DNA of 64,000 nt from Bacteroides ilei (GTDB taxonomy: Bacteria; Bacteroidota; Bacteroidia; Bacteroidales; Bacteroidaceae), in assembly GCF_900128495.1 (NCBI RefSeq), contig NZ_LT635801.1, positions 3,434,946 through 3,498,945 on the forward strand, in the 5' to 3' direction. Below, piece by piece: positions 28,169-37,579 of the stretch. The notes under the pieces were generated by a model, which saw only the letters and a program-made list of their open reading frames with translations, was not told the DNA's origin and did not search any database. Both the position numbers and the translations under genes were made by a program. Numbering within the stretch: the stretch's first letter is position 1; each line of letters begins with the position of its first letter.

Positions 28169-30358
28169 TTAACGGATGAAGAGCAGTTCACGGTATTTGG
28201 GGAGTGTCCACATCTGGTCGTCAACGATCAGCTCCAGTTTGTCTATGTGGTAGCGGATTTCTTCCAGCATCGGTTCGATGTTGTCGTGGTAGGCGATTGC
28301 CTTTTCACGTTCCTCTGTAATCTTGTTGGCTACTTTCCGTGCTTCAACCATGGCATCAACCTTTTCCTTGATGAAAGCGGTATGCTCGGCAATACGTTTG
28401 ATAATGGCGACATTTTCAGCCGAAAGTTTTTTTGCTTCTTCTTCCGGGAAGATGGATTTCATCTTATATACATTGTCTACCAGTTTACTCTGGTATTCGA
28501 TAGCTACCGGAACAATATGGTTCATTACCAGGTCGCCCAATACACGTGCCTCAATCTGGATTTTCTTTGTATAGGTATCCCATTTCACTTCGTTACGGGC
28601 TTTCAGTTCTTTCCGGTTCATCACATTGGTTGATTCGAACATCTGGATTGTTTCCGGTTTCAGGTAATTGTCGAAGATGACCGGACAGCTTGTTTCACAG
28701 TCCAATCCGCGGCGTGCTGCCTCCTGCTGCCATTCCTCACTGTAACCGTTACCGTCAAAGCGGATAGGTTTGCATGCTTTGATATATTTACGGATAACGT
28801 GGATAAGAGCTGAAATTTTGGGTTCTCCCTGTTCAATCAGTGTGTCGACTTCTTTCTTGAACAGAGTAAGCTGTTCGGCTACGGCTGTATTCAGGGCAAT
28901 CATTGCACTGGCACAGTTCGCTTCAGAACCTACGGCACGGAACTCGAAACGGTTACCGGTGAAGGCGAACGGTGAAGTACGGTTACGGTCGGTATTGTCG
29001 ATGAGCAGTTCCGGAATCTGAGGGATATCCAGACGCATGCTCTGCTTGCTGCCCAAAGAGGCCAGTTCGTTAGTTGAACTATCTTCCATGTGATCCAGTA
29101 CCTTACTCAACTGAGTACCCAGGAATGAAGAGATGATGGCGGGAGGTGCTTCATGGGCCCCCAGACGGTGAGCGTTAGTGGCACTCATGATGGAAGCCTT
29201 CAGCAATCCGTTATGACGGTATACCGCCATCAGTGTATTGACTACGAATGTGATGAAGCGCAGGTTCTCTTCCGATGTCTTTCCCGGAGCCATCAACAGG
29301 ATGCCCGTATCTGTTCCCAATGACCAGTTGTTGTGCTTACCCGATCCGTTGATACCCTTGAACGGTTTTTCATGCAGCAGTACGCGGAATCCGTGGTTAC
29401 GTGCGATTTTGCGCATCAGTGACATGATAAGCATGTTATGGTCGACTGCCAGGTTACATTCTTCATAGATAGGAGCCAGTTCGAACTGGTTAGGGGCAAC
29501 CTCGTTGTGGCGTGTCTTGACCGGAATACCCAGTTCCAGAGCCTGGATTTCAAGGTCCTTCATGAATGCGGCTACACGTGGAGGTATTGCACCGAAGTAA
29601 TGGTCTTCCAACTGCTGGTTCTTAGAAGCTTCATGTCCCATCAGTGTACGGCCTGTAAGCAGCAGGTCGGGACGTGCGGCGTAAAGTCCTTCATCGACCA
29701 GGAAATATTCCTGTTCCCATCCCAGGTAGGCAACTACCTTCTTAACGTCAGTATTGAAATAATGGCATACATCTACCGCAGCCTTGTTTACGGCCCGCAG
29801 AGCCTTCAGCAACGGAGCCTTATAGTCAAGTGATTCACCGGTATAAGCAATGAAGATTGTAGGAATACACAACGTGTCGTCCACTACGAATACAGGAGAT
29901 GACGGGTCCCATGCACTGTAGCCACGGGCTTCGAATGTATTACGCACACCGCCATTAGGGAAAGATGAACCGTCGGCTTCCTGTTGAACCAGCAGTTTTC
30001 CTGAAAATTCCTCCAACATTCCACCCTTGCCGTCGTGTTCTACAAAGGCGTCATGCTTTTCGGCTGTGCCTTCAGTTAGTGGCTGGAACCAGTGGGTATA
30101 GTGGGTGACCCCCAGTTCCATGGCCCATTTTTTCATTCCCTTAGCGACTTCGTCGGCAATACTGCGGTCCAGATTGGCTCCGTTGTCGATTACATCTACC
30201 AATTTGGCATACACCTTGCTAGGCAGATACTTGAACATCTTCTCACGGTTGAACACATACTTTCCGAAATACTCACTCGGGCGTTTCTCCGGGGAAACGA
30301 CTTCAACCGGTTTCTTGTGAAACGCTTGTTCTACTACGTTAAATCTTAGTTTTGACAT
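28169..30358 (-). CDS. glnN: Glutamine synthetase type III
   Basis: The 729-residue enzyme condenses ammonia and glutamate using ATP. Its length and landmarks (KGINGSGKHNNWSLGT, the GSIII form of the substrate-binding block, GSEANCASAMIALN and FRAVGSEANC) identify type III, a dodecameric form first characterised in Bacteroides fragilis. The C-terminal 150 residues are a helical extension found in this type. It follows dapL by 80 bp on the same strand. A near-consensus AATATTTG lies just upstream, so it may have its own promoter, which would suit nitrogen control. Confidence 0.97.
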   Translation of the reverse strand: MSKLRFNVVEQAFHKKPVEVVSPEKRPSEYFGKYVFNREKMFKYLPSKVYAKLVDVIDNGANLDRSIADEVAKGMKKWAMELGVTHYTHWFQPLTEGTAEKHDAFVEHDGKGGMLEEFSGKLLVQQEADGSSFPNGGVRNTFEARGYSAWDPSSPVFVVDDTLCIPTIFIAYTGESLDYKAPLLKALRAVNKAAVDVCHYFNTDVKKVVAYLGWEQEYFLVDEGLYAARPDLLLTGRTLMGHEASKNQQLEDHYFGAIPPRVAAFMKDLEIQALELGIPVKTRHNEVAPNQFELAPIYEECNLAVDHNMLIMSLMRKIARNHGFRVLLHEKPFKGINGSGKHNNWSLGTDTGILLMAPGKTSEENLRFITFVVNTLMAVYRHNGLLKASIMSATNAHRLGAHEAPPAIISSFLGTQLSKVLDHMEDSSTNELASLGSKQSMRLDIPQIPELLIDNTDRNRTSPFAFTGNRFEFRAVGSEANCASAMIALNTAVAEQLTLFKKEVDTLIEQGEPKISALIHVIRKYIKACKPIRFDGNGYSEEWQQEAARRGLDCETSCPVIFDNYLKPETIQMFESTNVMNRKELKARNEVKWDTYTKKIQIEARVLGDLVMNHIVPVAIEYQSKLVDNVYKMKSIFPEEEAKKLSAENVAIIKRIAEHTAFIKEKVDAMVEARKVANKITEEREKAIAYHDNIEPMLEEIRYHIDKLELIVDDQMWTLPKYRELLFIR

Positions 30359-30438
30359 AATACCTCAAATATTCTATGGTTGTTATTTTTATGGCTGTTA
30401 TTTTGTTCTTATCGTTTTTTCATTTTCATTGCTTTGTC

Positions 30439-31668
30439 TTACAGGTATCTGCAAATGCGTTGTACTGCCTCTTCGCATCTCTCTTTACGTTCGAATGCGG
30501 TTAATCTTATAAATCCTTCTCCTCCCGAACCGTATGCAATGCCTGGTGTGGAAAGTATCTGTGCATCGAATAGTAGTTTCTCAAAAAATTTCATGGACGA
30601 CAGCGGCCTTGGTACCTTGACCCATAGATAGGGTGCATCTTTGCCCCCATATACTTTTAGTCCCATGTTTTCCAATGCCTTTTTTATCATGCGGGCATTG
30701 TTCATGTAATATATGATGTTTTTTCTGATTTGTTCTTTGGCTTCAGGTGAATAGAGTGCTTCGGCACCCTTTTGTGAAATATATGAAGTTCCGTTGTACC
30801 GTATCTTCTGATATTGCTCCCATATGGGGTTCAATTGTACTCTTTCTCCCGATAAGGTTACCGCTGTCAGTTCCTTTGGTACGGTTGTGTATCCGCAGCG
30901 TATACCAGTGAATCCGGCGCATTTGGAAAAACTGCAAATTTCAATTGCAACTTTCCGTGCTCCTTTGATTTCATAGATGGAGTGTGGAATATCCGAGCCT
31001 TGTATATATGCCTTATAGGTAGAGTCACATATTAATAAGGTGTCGTTTTCGAGTGCATAGTTGACCCACTTTTTCAGCTCGTGTCTAGGAAGTGCTATTC
31101 CGGTAGGATTATTGGGGTAGCAAAGATAGACGATGTCTACACGTTGGGACGGGAGTTCGGGTATGAAATGGTTGCTTTCTCTGCAGGGAATATAAATGAC
31201 ATTACTCCAGCTGCCGTCTTTTTCCATTTCTCCGGTTCGACCACTCAAGACACTTGAGTTGATGTACATGGGATGTGTCGGATCGGTTATACCAATCGTG
31301 TTGTCATGACGGAGAATGTTTCCGATATTTCCGATATCACATTTAGCCCCGTCATTGATGAATATTTCGCCGGGCTCGAATTGTATACCATATGGGGCAT
31401 AGTCATTTTTCAGAATAGCATCAATGAGGAAGTTGTATCCCTTTACCGGACCGTATCCGCGAAATGTCGATTCTTTTCCCATTTCGTCAATGGCACGTTG
31501 CATGGCATCGGCTGCTGTTGCCGGGATGGGAAGTATCACGTCTTCTGTCCCTAAATGTATCAGGTCAGCCTTAGGATGGATGACTTTGAACGAATTCACT
31601 TTTTTTTCTATTTCCGAAAAAAGTGAGTTATCCGATAATTTGAGAAAATGTTCGTTCAGCAATGCCAT
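30439..31668 (-). CDS. dapL: LL-diaminopimelate aminotransferase
   Basis: The 409-residue class I/II aminotransferase converts tetrahydrodipicolinate directly to LL-diaminopimelate in the lysine and peptidoglycan pathway. The start MALLNEHFLKLSDNSLFSEIEKKV and the early DLIHLGTEDVILPIP are typical of DapL. The PLP lysine is in SFSKCAGFTGIRCGY, with YPNNPTG and DSTY earlier. No epimerase gene (dapF) is adjacent. glnN follows 80 bp downstream. Confidence 0.93.
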   Translation of the reverse strand: MALLNEHFLKLSDNSLFSEIEKKVNSFKVIHPKADLIHLGTEDVILPIPATAADAMQRAIDEMGKESTFRGYGPVKGYNFLIDAILKNDYAPYGIQFEPGEIFINDGAKCDIGNIGNILRHDNTIGITDPTHPMYINSSVLSGRTGEMEKDGSWSNVIYIPCRESNHFIPELPSQRVDIVYLCYPNNPTGIALPRHELKKWVNYALENDTLLICDSTYKAYIQGSDIPHSIYEIKGARKVAIEICSFSKCAGFTGIRCGYTTVPKELTAVTLSGERVQLNPIWEQYQKIRYNGTSYISQKGAEALYSPEAKEQIRKNIIYYMNNARMIKKALENMGLKVYGGKDAPYLWVKVPRPLSSMKFFEKLLFDAQILSTPGIAYGSGGEGFIRLTAFERKERCEEAVQRICRYL

Positions 31669-31707
31669 TTTATCAAGTAATGATTATGAATTAAGCCCAA
31701 TTGGTTA

Positions 31708-31737
31708 CAAAAGTATGAAAAATATCCCATTTACAAA
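31708..31737 (-). promoter_or_regulatory. Promoter of dapL
   Basis: On the minus strand TTTG (31734-31737) and TACTTTTG (31708-31715) are 18 bp apart, a full consensus match. The leader would be about 35 nt. Confidence 0.75.
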
Positions 31738-31903
31738 AACCGGCTTCTTGAATTAACAAAGAAATTTGTCAGAATGAAGGTTTTGATGCTGAATTTTTGT
31801 AAACTGAAGATATAGCGGGTAGAAAAATCAGATTGCTGTTGTTCCGGTGTGGATGTCATGAATAACCTTATTATATTTTTTTCAGAATATCATATTTTAT
31901 TTT

Positions 31904-31911
31904 TACCTTTG
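31904..31911 (+). promoter_or_regulatory. -7 element of the yitT-crp unit
   Basis: TACCTTTG is a perfect match, 22 bp before the start codon. The region between this and the dapL promoter (31738-31903) shows no gene. Confidence 0.65.
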
Positions 31912-31933
31912 TAGGCAAAATAAATCATATAAG

Positions 31934-32821
31934 ATGGAAAAGTTGAGTTCTACTGGAGGCGTTTATAAGTTTTTTAGAGAAACGAAAGATTACGTCATGA
32001 TTGCGTTAGGGATGTTGACTTATGGTATAGGGTGGACTGTTTTTCTATTGCCTAATGATATTCCTTCGGGTGCCGTTCCGGGAATTGCTTCAATCATTTA
32101 TTGGGCTACCGGCTTTCCGGTCCAGTATACTTATCTGATTATTAATTTCTTGCTTTTGTTGCTTGCATTGAAAATTCTGGGGTTACGTTTTTGCCTGAAG
32201 ACTATTTGGGCGGTAGCCGTCCTGACTTTGTTGTTGGCTGTCATCCAGGAAGTGGTGAAAGGAAGTCTGATTCATGACCAGCCATTTATGGCCTGTGTGT
32301 TAGGTGCTTCATTCTGTGGTGCAGGTATAGGCATTGCGTTTTCATCGAACGGAAGTACGGGAGGTACTGATATTATAGCTGCCATTGTGAATAAGTATCG
32401 TGACATATCGTTGGGAAAGGTTATCCTGATTTGCGATGTGATTATCATATCATCAAGTTATCTTGTCCTTCATGACTGGGAAAAAGTAGTGTATGGTTAT
32501 GTTGTATTGTTTATTTCCAGTTTTGTTTTGGATCAGGTGGTGAACAGTGCCCGTCAGTCGGTACAGTTCTTCATTATTTCGAACAAATATGAGGAGATAG
32601 GACAGCGTATTAATAAAGATTTACATCGCGGAGTGACGTTTATTGACGGGGTAGGATGTTATACTCATAATAATGTAAAGATGATGTTTGTGTTGGCCAA
32701 GAAAAGGGAATCAACAGTGATTTTCCGGCTAATCAAAGATATTGATCCTCATGCTTTTGTCTCTCAAAGTGCCGTTATCGGAGTATTCGGAGAAGGATTC
32801 GACAGAATCAAAGTGAAATAA
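31934..32821 (+). CDS. YitT family membrane protein
   Basis: The 295-residue protein has five or six membrane helices in residues about 20-205 (MIALGMLTYGIGWTVFLLPNDIPSG and SFCGAGIGIAFSSNGSTGGTDIIAAIV), the YitT/DUF161 signature, and a soluble DUF2179 domain in the last 80 residues (RGVTFIDGVGCYTHNNVKMMFVLAKK). It is probably a transporter of unknown substrate, with the C-terminal domain resembling ligand-binding ACT-like folds. A Crp-like regulator gene follows by 30 bp and may respond to a related signal. Confidence 0.9.
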   Translation: MEKLSSTGGVYKFFRETKDYVMIALGMLTYGIGWTVFLLPNDIPSGAVPGIASIIYWATGFPVQYTYLIINFLLLLLALKILGLRFCLKTIWAVAVLTLLLAVIQEVVKGSLIHDQPFMACVLGASFCGAGIGIAFSSNGSTGGTDIIAAIVNKYRDISLGKVILICDVIIISSSYLVLHDWEKVVYGYVVLFISSFVLDQVVNSARQSVQFFIISNKYEEIGQRINKDLHRGVTFIDGVGCYTHNNVKMMFVLAKKRESTVIFRLIKDIDPHAFVSQSAVIGVFGEGFDRIKVK

Positions 32822-32851
32822 AGAAAGGTCTATTGTAAGTAAAACAGTCTG

Positions 32852-33448
32852 ATGAACAGTATGATGACAAACGTGGAAGTAGCTAGGCGTATTGTTGCCG
32901 AAAATAACGGACAGTTAGAGCGCGAAAGTCTGCATGCTTTTGCAGATATTCTTGTTTACAGGAAATATAAGAAGGGTGAACGGATTCTTGATGAAGGTGA
33001 AGTCTGTACGTGTATGCGTTACATAGAAAAAGGGTTGACCCGTCAGTTCTATTATAAGCATGAAAAGGATTTGACTGAACACATTGCTTATGAGGGTGGA
33101 CTGGTTATATGTTTGGAAAGCTATCTGAAACAGGCACCGACACATCTGATGATCGAGGCGTTGGAGCCTACTGTATTATGGGAAATCAATAAAGCGGATA
33201 TTGAACAGCTGGCTGCCACCTATAATGATATAGGGGTTTTATACCGGAAATTCTTTGAATTTTCATTGATTGAATCCCAAGTCAAGGCTGATACTCTCCG
33301 TTTCGAACCTGCTCACGAGCGGTATAACAAATTGCTTCAGCTTCATCCGGAAATACTGAAACGCGCACCTTTAGTCTACATTGCTTCGCTTTTACAGATG
33401 ACGCCCGAAACCTTAAGCCGCGTCCGTTCTTCTAATTTGAACAGCTGA
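32852..33448 (+). CDS. Crp/Fnr-type regulator
   Basis: This protein of up to 198 residues has a cyclic-nucleotide-binding-like domain (residues about 25-125, with YKKGERILDEGEVCTCMRYIEKG) and a short helix-turn-helix tail (VYIASLLQMTPETLSRVR). There is no conserved cAMP-binding PRE-S motif, so the ligand is probably different or absent, which is common in Bacteroidales. Starts at Met1, Met4 or Met5 are all possible. It is probably co-transcribed with yitT. It ends only 9 bp from the end of the convergent surface-repeat gene, with no terminator between. Confidence 0.85.
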   Translation: MNSMMTNVEVARRIVAENNGQLERESLHAFADILVYRKYKKGERILDEGEVCTCMRYIEKGLTRQFYYKHEKDLTEHIAYEGGLVICLESYLKQAPTHLMIEALEPTVLWEINKADIEQLAATYNDIGVLYRKFFEFSLIESQVKADTLRFEPAHERYNKLLQLHPEILKRAPLVYIASLLQMTPETLSRVRSSNLNS

Positions 33449-33457
33449 TTATTCTTC

Positions 33458-34714
33458 TTAGAAGAATACAAGTCCCACTTCAAAGGAGGGATGGTGTCTG
33501 TAGATTGAGCTGTGCCCATATTGCTTGGCCCAGCTATAGCCTCCCGAAACGAATATTCCGAATTTGTCGGTTATGTGATATTCCAGATTGAGACGGGGTT
33601 GTATTGCATACAATCGTGCGGGACACTCATTTGTGGGAGTATGGTTATCCAGTGTTTCGATATGGTAGAATCCGGCATCAGCACCGATGTCCATTCGGTG
33701 GGTTATCGGGTAGTATATGCCGGCACGATAAAATCCCGAAACGCTGAACTGATTGAAATCAAGTGCATAGGCTCCTGCTCCAAATTCCGTGTAGGTATAT
33801 CGGTTCTTGAAGCGAATACCTACATTGGCTTTGTTGAGGTTACTTCCGGACACAAACATTTGGACACGGGTAGAAGGATTGATGTTGATGCATCCTATTT
33901 GCCGTGCATGTATGCTGTCTCTATTTATATTTATGAATCCGACTTGCAACCCTCTGTTGTTGTCGGCCGAAATGTTGGCTATACCTAACTGTAATCCGGT
34001 ATTGGTTTCTGCATAATTGGCTAGGGCGGTTTGTACGCCACGGTTCTTGACTGCCACATTGCCAATTCCTGCCAGTTGTATTCCGTTGCATGTGTTTCCC
34101 GTGATGTTCATCAGAGCCGTAATCTGCATTCCTCTGAGTGTATCACCTGTTACGTTCATTAGTCCGGCTATAGCCACACCTTTTTGTTGTTTTGCTGCGA
34201 TATTGGCCAGTCCGCCAACCATAAGACCTCCACTGTTTCCGCCACTGATATTCATTATACCACTGATAGCCAGTCCTCTTAACTTCTCTCCGGAAAAGTT
34301 TCCTAACGCTGAAACAGCCAGCCCATCGGTATTTTTACCGTTGACGTTTATAAGACCTGCCAAAGCAATTCCTCGTGTTGTCCGTCCTGTAACATTGGTA
34401 ATGCCTGAAATCTGAAGGCCGGCCGCGTCAAGTCCCGTAATGTTGGTTATGCCTGCCAGTTGGATTCCTTTGGAATAATGATGGGAAATGCTTGATATGA
34501 CATTGAAACCGAAACCGTTCAAACTCTTGATATTACTGAACAGCCCCAGGTTAAAATAAGTCTGCGGAGGGTCTTTCTTTTTATTGGTGATACTGACAGC
34601 TATGCTGGGGCCTTCCTTCAGCCCTTTTCTTTTGGACTGTGCATATAGAGAAGAAGTCCCTGTCAGGACAATACCCGACAGGAACAGTACTATTATTCTA
34701 GAATTGAATTTCAT
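33458..34714 (-). CDS. LA_2272-type surface repeat protein with outer-membrane-like C terminus
   Basis: The 418-residue protein has a signal peptide (residues 1-25). From about residue 85 to 260 there are about ten repeats of exactly or nearly 16 residues with the pattern G-(L/I/V)-x-(L/I/V)-(S/A)-G-(L/I)-x-N-(V/I)-x-G-x-x-x-x, for example GLQISGITNVTGRTTR and GIALAGLINVNGKNTD. This spacing suggests a solenoid or beta-helix. The last 130 residues alternate polar and aromatic residues and end VGLVFF, like an outer-membrane beta barrel. It follows the acyl-CoA ligase gene by 5 bp and is translated from the same message. The function is unknown. Confidence 0.82.
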   Translation of the reverse strand: MKFNSRIIVLFLSGIVLTGTSSLYAQSKRKGLKEGPSIAVSITNKKKDPPQTYFNLGLFSNIKSLNGFGFNVISSISHHYSKGIQLAGITNITGLDAAGLQISGITNVTGRTTRGIALAGLINVNGKNTDGLAVSALGNFSGEKLRGLAISGIMNISGGNSGGLMVGGLANIAAKQQKGVAIAGLMNVTGDTLRGMQITALMNITGNTCNGIQLAGIGNVAVKNRGVQTALANYAETNTGLQLGIANISADNNRGLQVGFININRDSIHARQIGCININPSTRVQMFVSGSNLNKANVGIRFKNRYTYTEFGAGAYALDFNQFSVSGFYRAGIYYPITHRMDIGADAGFYHIETLDNHTPTNECPARLYAIQPRLNLEYHITDKFGIFVSGGYSWAKQYGHSSIYRHHPSFEVGLVFF

Positions 34715-34719
34715 GAGAT

Positions 34720-36378
34720 TTATTTTACATCTTGATATAGGAAGCGCTTGATACTCTTCTTCGGGGTCTTTTCAAACTCTTCCGGGTATATTTTTACTCT
34801 TGCTATCTGTGAATAAGCCGGTAGTTCCGCATTCAGATTGACACGGTTCGTTTCCATTGCGGCTTCTATGTCCTGATTACTCATTCCTTGTGCATAGGCC
34901 TCTTCGAAATCGGGATATATCAAGGCCATCAGTTTATGGTCGGTTTGCTGTATGATGATACTTTCGGCTACAAAAGGCATGTTGTTCAGTTGCTCTTCGA
35001 TCTCTTCCGGATAAATGTTTTGTCCGGAAGGTCCCAGCAGCATGTTTTTGCTACGCCCTTTGATAGTGACATTCCCGTCCTTGTCCATAATTCCCAAATC
35101 GCCGGTATGGAGCCATCCGTCGGCTTCCAGTACCTGGGCGGTAGCTTCCGGATTTTTATAATACCCCAGCATGACATTGTCGCCTCGTGTCATGATTTCT
35201 CCAACAATGTTTTCAGGGTCGGGACTGTCTATCTTCACTTCCATGCGTGGAGCGGCTTTGCCGCATGATCCGGCACGGAACCGTTTCCAGTCTTCATAAC
35301 AGATGATGGGGCCACATTCGGTCATTCCGTATCCTACCGTATAAGGGAAATCCAGACTTCTCAACAGCTTTTCGACTTCCTGATTGAATGCTGCGCCTCC
35401 GATGATGATTTCATAAAAGTTCCCGCCGAACCCTTGGATCATGTGTTCCCGCACTGCTGCCTTGATCTTGTCATTGATGATTGGTACTTTAAGCAATACT
35501 TTCATTTTCAAGGTCTCCAGTTTGGGCAATACACCTTTCTTGATAATCTTCTCAATAATCAGCGGTACAGCAATGATGATATTGGGCTTTACGTCGGCAA
35601 AGGCCTGGAAAATGATTTTAGGGCTGGGCATCCGTGTCAGGAAATAGATGTGGCACCCGCTTGAAAATTCGTAGAGGAACTCAAAGGCCAGTCCGTACAT
35701 GTGTGCCATAGGCAGCATGGATACAATTTTGTCGCCTGCCTGTAACGGAAGGACTTCGAAAGCGAACTGTGTATTCGACCAGAGTGAGCGGTAGGGTAGC
35801 ATCACCCCCTTAGAGAAGCTGGTTGTTCCTGATGTGTAGTTGATTACAGCCAGTTCTTCCGGATTGTCTCGTCGGTATGAAACATGTTCACGTCTGAAAT
35901 TGCGGGGGAATTTTTTTCCGAACAGTTCGTTCAGGTGTTCGCGTGCATATTCCAATTGTGCACTACGGCTTACCAGTAGAGTGAAGTCGGTCATCAGGAT
36001 GATACCTTCCAGCTTGGGCATTTCGGCTTCATTGAGGGCTTCCCATACCATGTCTCCCACGAAAAGAAGCCGGGCATCCGAGTGGTTCACTATATTATGG
36101 ATGTTGTCGGCCTTGAATTCGTGTAGTATCGGTACCGCTACCGCTCCATAAGTGAGGATTGCCAGAAATGCCACCCCCCAGTGCGCACTGTTCCGTCCGC
36201 AGATAGCTACTTTGTCACCTGGCTTTATGCCGCTTCCTTCCAGGAGGAGATGCAGTTTTTCTATTTTTCTGGCTACATCCTTGTATTGTAGGGTCAATCC
36301 TTTATAATCGGTCAATGCATCGAGATCCCAATGCTTCTTTATACTTTCTTCTATAAAAGCGATAAAACTTTTTTCCAT
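34720..36378 (-). CDS. AMP-forming long-chain fatty acid-CoA ligase
   Basis: The 552-residue adenylating enzyme has the phosphate-binding loop NYTSGTTSFSKGVML, the A5 motif GYGMTECGP, the A7 motif HTGDLGIMD and the C-terminal catalytic lysine region (EKTPKKSIKRFLY). These define an acyl-CoA synthetase of the long-chain type. The start MEKSFIAFIEESI is preferred over an ATG seven codons upstream, which would leave a leader of only about 15 nt after the -7 box at 36419. Long-chain specificity is a family-level guess. The surface-repeat gene follows in the same operon. Confidence 0.9.
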   Translation of the reverse strand: MEKSFIAFIEESIKKHWDLDALTDYKGLTLQYKDVARKIEKLHLLLEGSGIKPGDKVAICGRNSAHWGVAFLAILTYGAVAVPILHEFKADNIHNIVNHSDARLLFVGDMVWEALNEAEMPKLEGIILMTDFTLLVSRSAQLEYAREHLNELFGKKFPRNFRREHVSYRRDNPEELAVINYTSGTTSFSKGVMLPYRSLWSNTQFAFEVLPLQAGDKIVSMLPMAHMYGLAFEFLYEFSSGCHIYFLTRMPSPKIIFQAFADVKPNIIIAVPLIIEKIIKKGVLPKLETLKMKVLLKVPIINDKIKAAVREHMIQGFGGNFYEIIIGGAAFNQEVEKLLRSLDFPYTVGYGMTECGPIICYEDWKRFRAGSCGKAAPRMEVKIDSPDPENIVGEIMTRGDNVMLGYYKNPEATAQVLEADGWLHTGDLGIMDKDGNVTIKGRSKNMLLGPSGQNIYPEEIEEQLNNMPFVAESIIIQQTDHKLMALIYPDFEEAYAQGMSNQDIEAAMETNRVNLNAELPAYSQIARVKIYPEEFEKTPKKSIKRFLYQDVK

Positions 36379-36418
36379 AACTGATTTGTTGAATTGCACA
36401 CTTGGCGCACTATATGTG

Positions 36419-36449
36419 CAAATATATACGTTTATTCTTATTTATCCAA
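36419..36449 (-). promoter_or_regulatory. Promoter of the acyl-CoA ligase operon
   Basis: Minus-strand TTG (36447-36449) and TATATTTG (36419-36426) are 20 bp apart. Confidence 0.7.
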
Positions 36450-36505
36450 TTAATTTGATTGGAAAAAGAGTCTGGAAAGCAGGAAACGGACGCCTGTCTG
36501 GAGAA

Positions 36506-36567
36506 TAAAAAAGGCCTCTTCCCCAATAACGGATATGTATTTCCTATTTTGGAGAGCAGGCCTTTTT
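36506..36567. terminator. Bidirectional terminator after the DHOD-like gene
   Basis: AAAAAGGCCT at 36508-36517 and AGGCCTTTTT at 36558-36567 pair perfectly, with further inner pairing (CTC/GAG and CC/GG). It closes the DUF4494-yggS-DHOD-like operon. Confidence 0.8.
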
Positions 36568-36589
36568 AATTATGATATGGAAATTGTGG

Positions 36590-37567
36590 TTATTCCTGAT
36601 GGTTGCTGTAATATTTCATGAATTGGGTACGTTCGAACGGATTTATGTCGCCGGCCGCATTGGCATTCATTTTTCCCTTGAACTGGTTCAGGGTATCATA
36701 ACCGTTACTTTCCATCCATTCTTTCAGTTCGTTTTTCATCGTTGCGATTTCCTTGTTGCCGTATTGATAGATGGCACTGCATATTTCTACTGCAGACGCA
36801 CCTGCCAGAATAGTCTTGATAACCCCTTTGCCGCAATGTACACCTCCAGAAATGGCGTAATCTACCTGCGGTACCGCTGCCGATGCGATTGCTGTCCAGC
36901 GCAGGCGGTCGGCCAGTTCGCTAGGATTGCTCATGACGTTGGTGTTGGTAAATGTCAGGGTTTCGATATTGATATCAGGCTGGTAGAAGCGGTTGAACAA
37001 TACGACTGCTGCCGCCCCGTTAGCATACAGTTGGTTGATCAGTGCAATCGGGTTGGTAAAGTTGCTTCCCAGTTTCATGATAACAGGAATATTTACGCTT
37101 TTCTTGATGTGGCGGAGAATGTCGATGTGGCGCTGTTCGAAACTTCCTGGGGTATAGTCCTTTTCAGTCTGCAAGGTAAGGATGTTGATTTCCAGTGCGT
37201 CGGCACCTGCATTTTCCATCATTTTGGCGAAATCCACCCATTCGCTGTCGCTGTAGCAGTTGATGCTGGCGATAACCGGGATTTTACATGCTTTTTTTGC
37301 CTGTTCAATCAGGTTGATATGTTCGTTCAGCGCATGTGAGCGTACGTATGTACCCAGATAGTCGTCTGCTTCGGGTGAGCCATATCCTTGCATGGCTCCA
37401 GCCTGCATGTTGATCTGTTCTTCGAATACAGATTTGAGCACTACGGCTCCAGCGCCTGCTTCTTCCAGTTTCTTTATTTTCTCCACACTGTTTGTCAGTC
37501 CGGAACTGCTGATGATAATCGGATTTTCCAGAGTCAATCCTGCGAATGTTGTTTTCAATTGTACCAT
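36590..37567 (-). CDS. Dihydroorotate dehydrogenase-like flavoprotein
   Basis: The 325-residue TIM-barrel protein resembles dihydroorotate dehydrogenase: TTFAGLTLENPIIISSSGLTNSVEKI at the start, PVIASINCYSDSEW, VIMKLGSNFTN, and YAISGGVHCGKGVIKTILAGA for the FMN phosphate region. It differs from true PyrD in lacking the usual catalytic Cys/Ser loop (reading FNRFYQPDINIETL), so the substrate is uncertain. Annotated relatives are called DHOD-like in Bacteroidetes. It follows yggS by 12 bp. Confidence 0.85.
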   Translation of the reverse strand: MVQLKTTFAGLTLENPIIISSSGLTNSVEKIKKLEEAGAGAVVLKSVFEEQINMQAGAMQGYGSPEADDYLGTYVRSHALNEHINLIEQAKKACKIPVIASINCYSDSEWVDFAKMMENAGADALEINILTLQTEKDYTPGSFEQRHIDILRHIKKSVNIPVIMKLGSNFTNPIALINQLYANGAAAVVLFNRFYQPDINIETLTFTNTNVMSNPSELADRLRWTAIASAAVPQVDYAISGGVHCGKGVIKTILAGASAVEICSAIYQYGNKEIATMKNELKEWMESNGYDTLNQFKGKMNANAAGDINPFERTQFMKYYSNHQE

Positions 37568-37579
37568 ATGATTAAAGTT

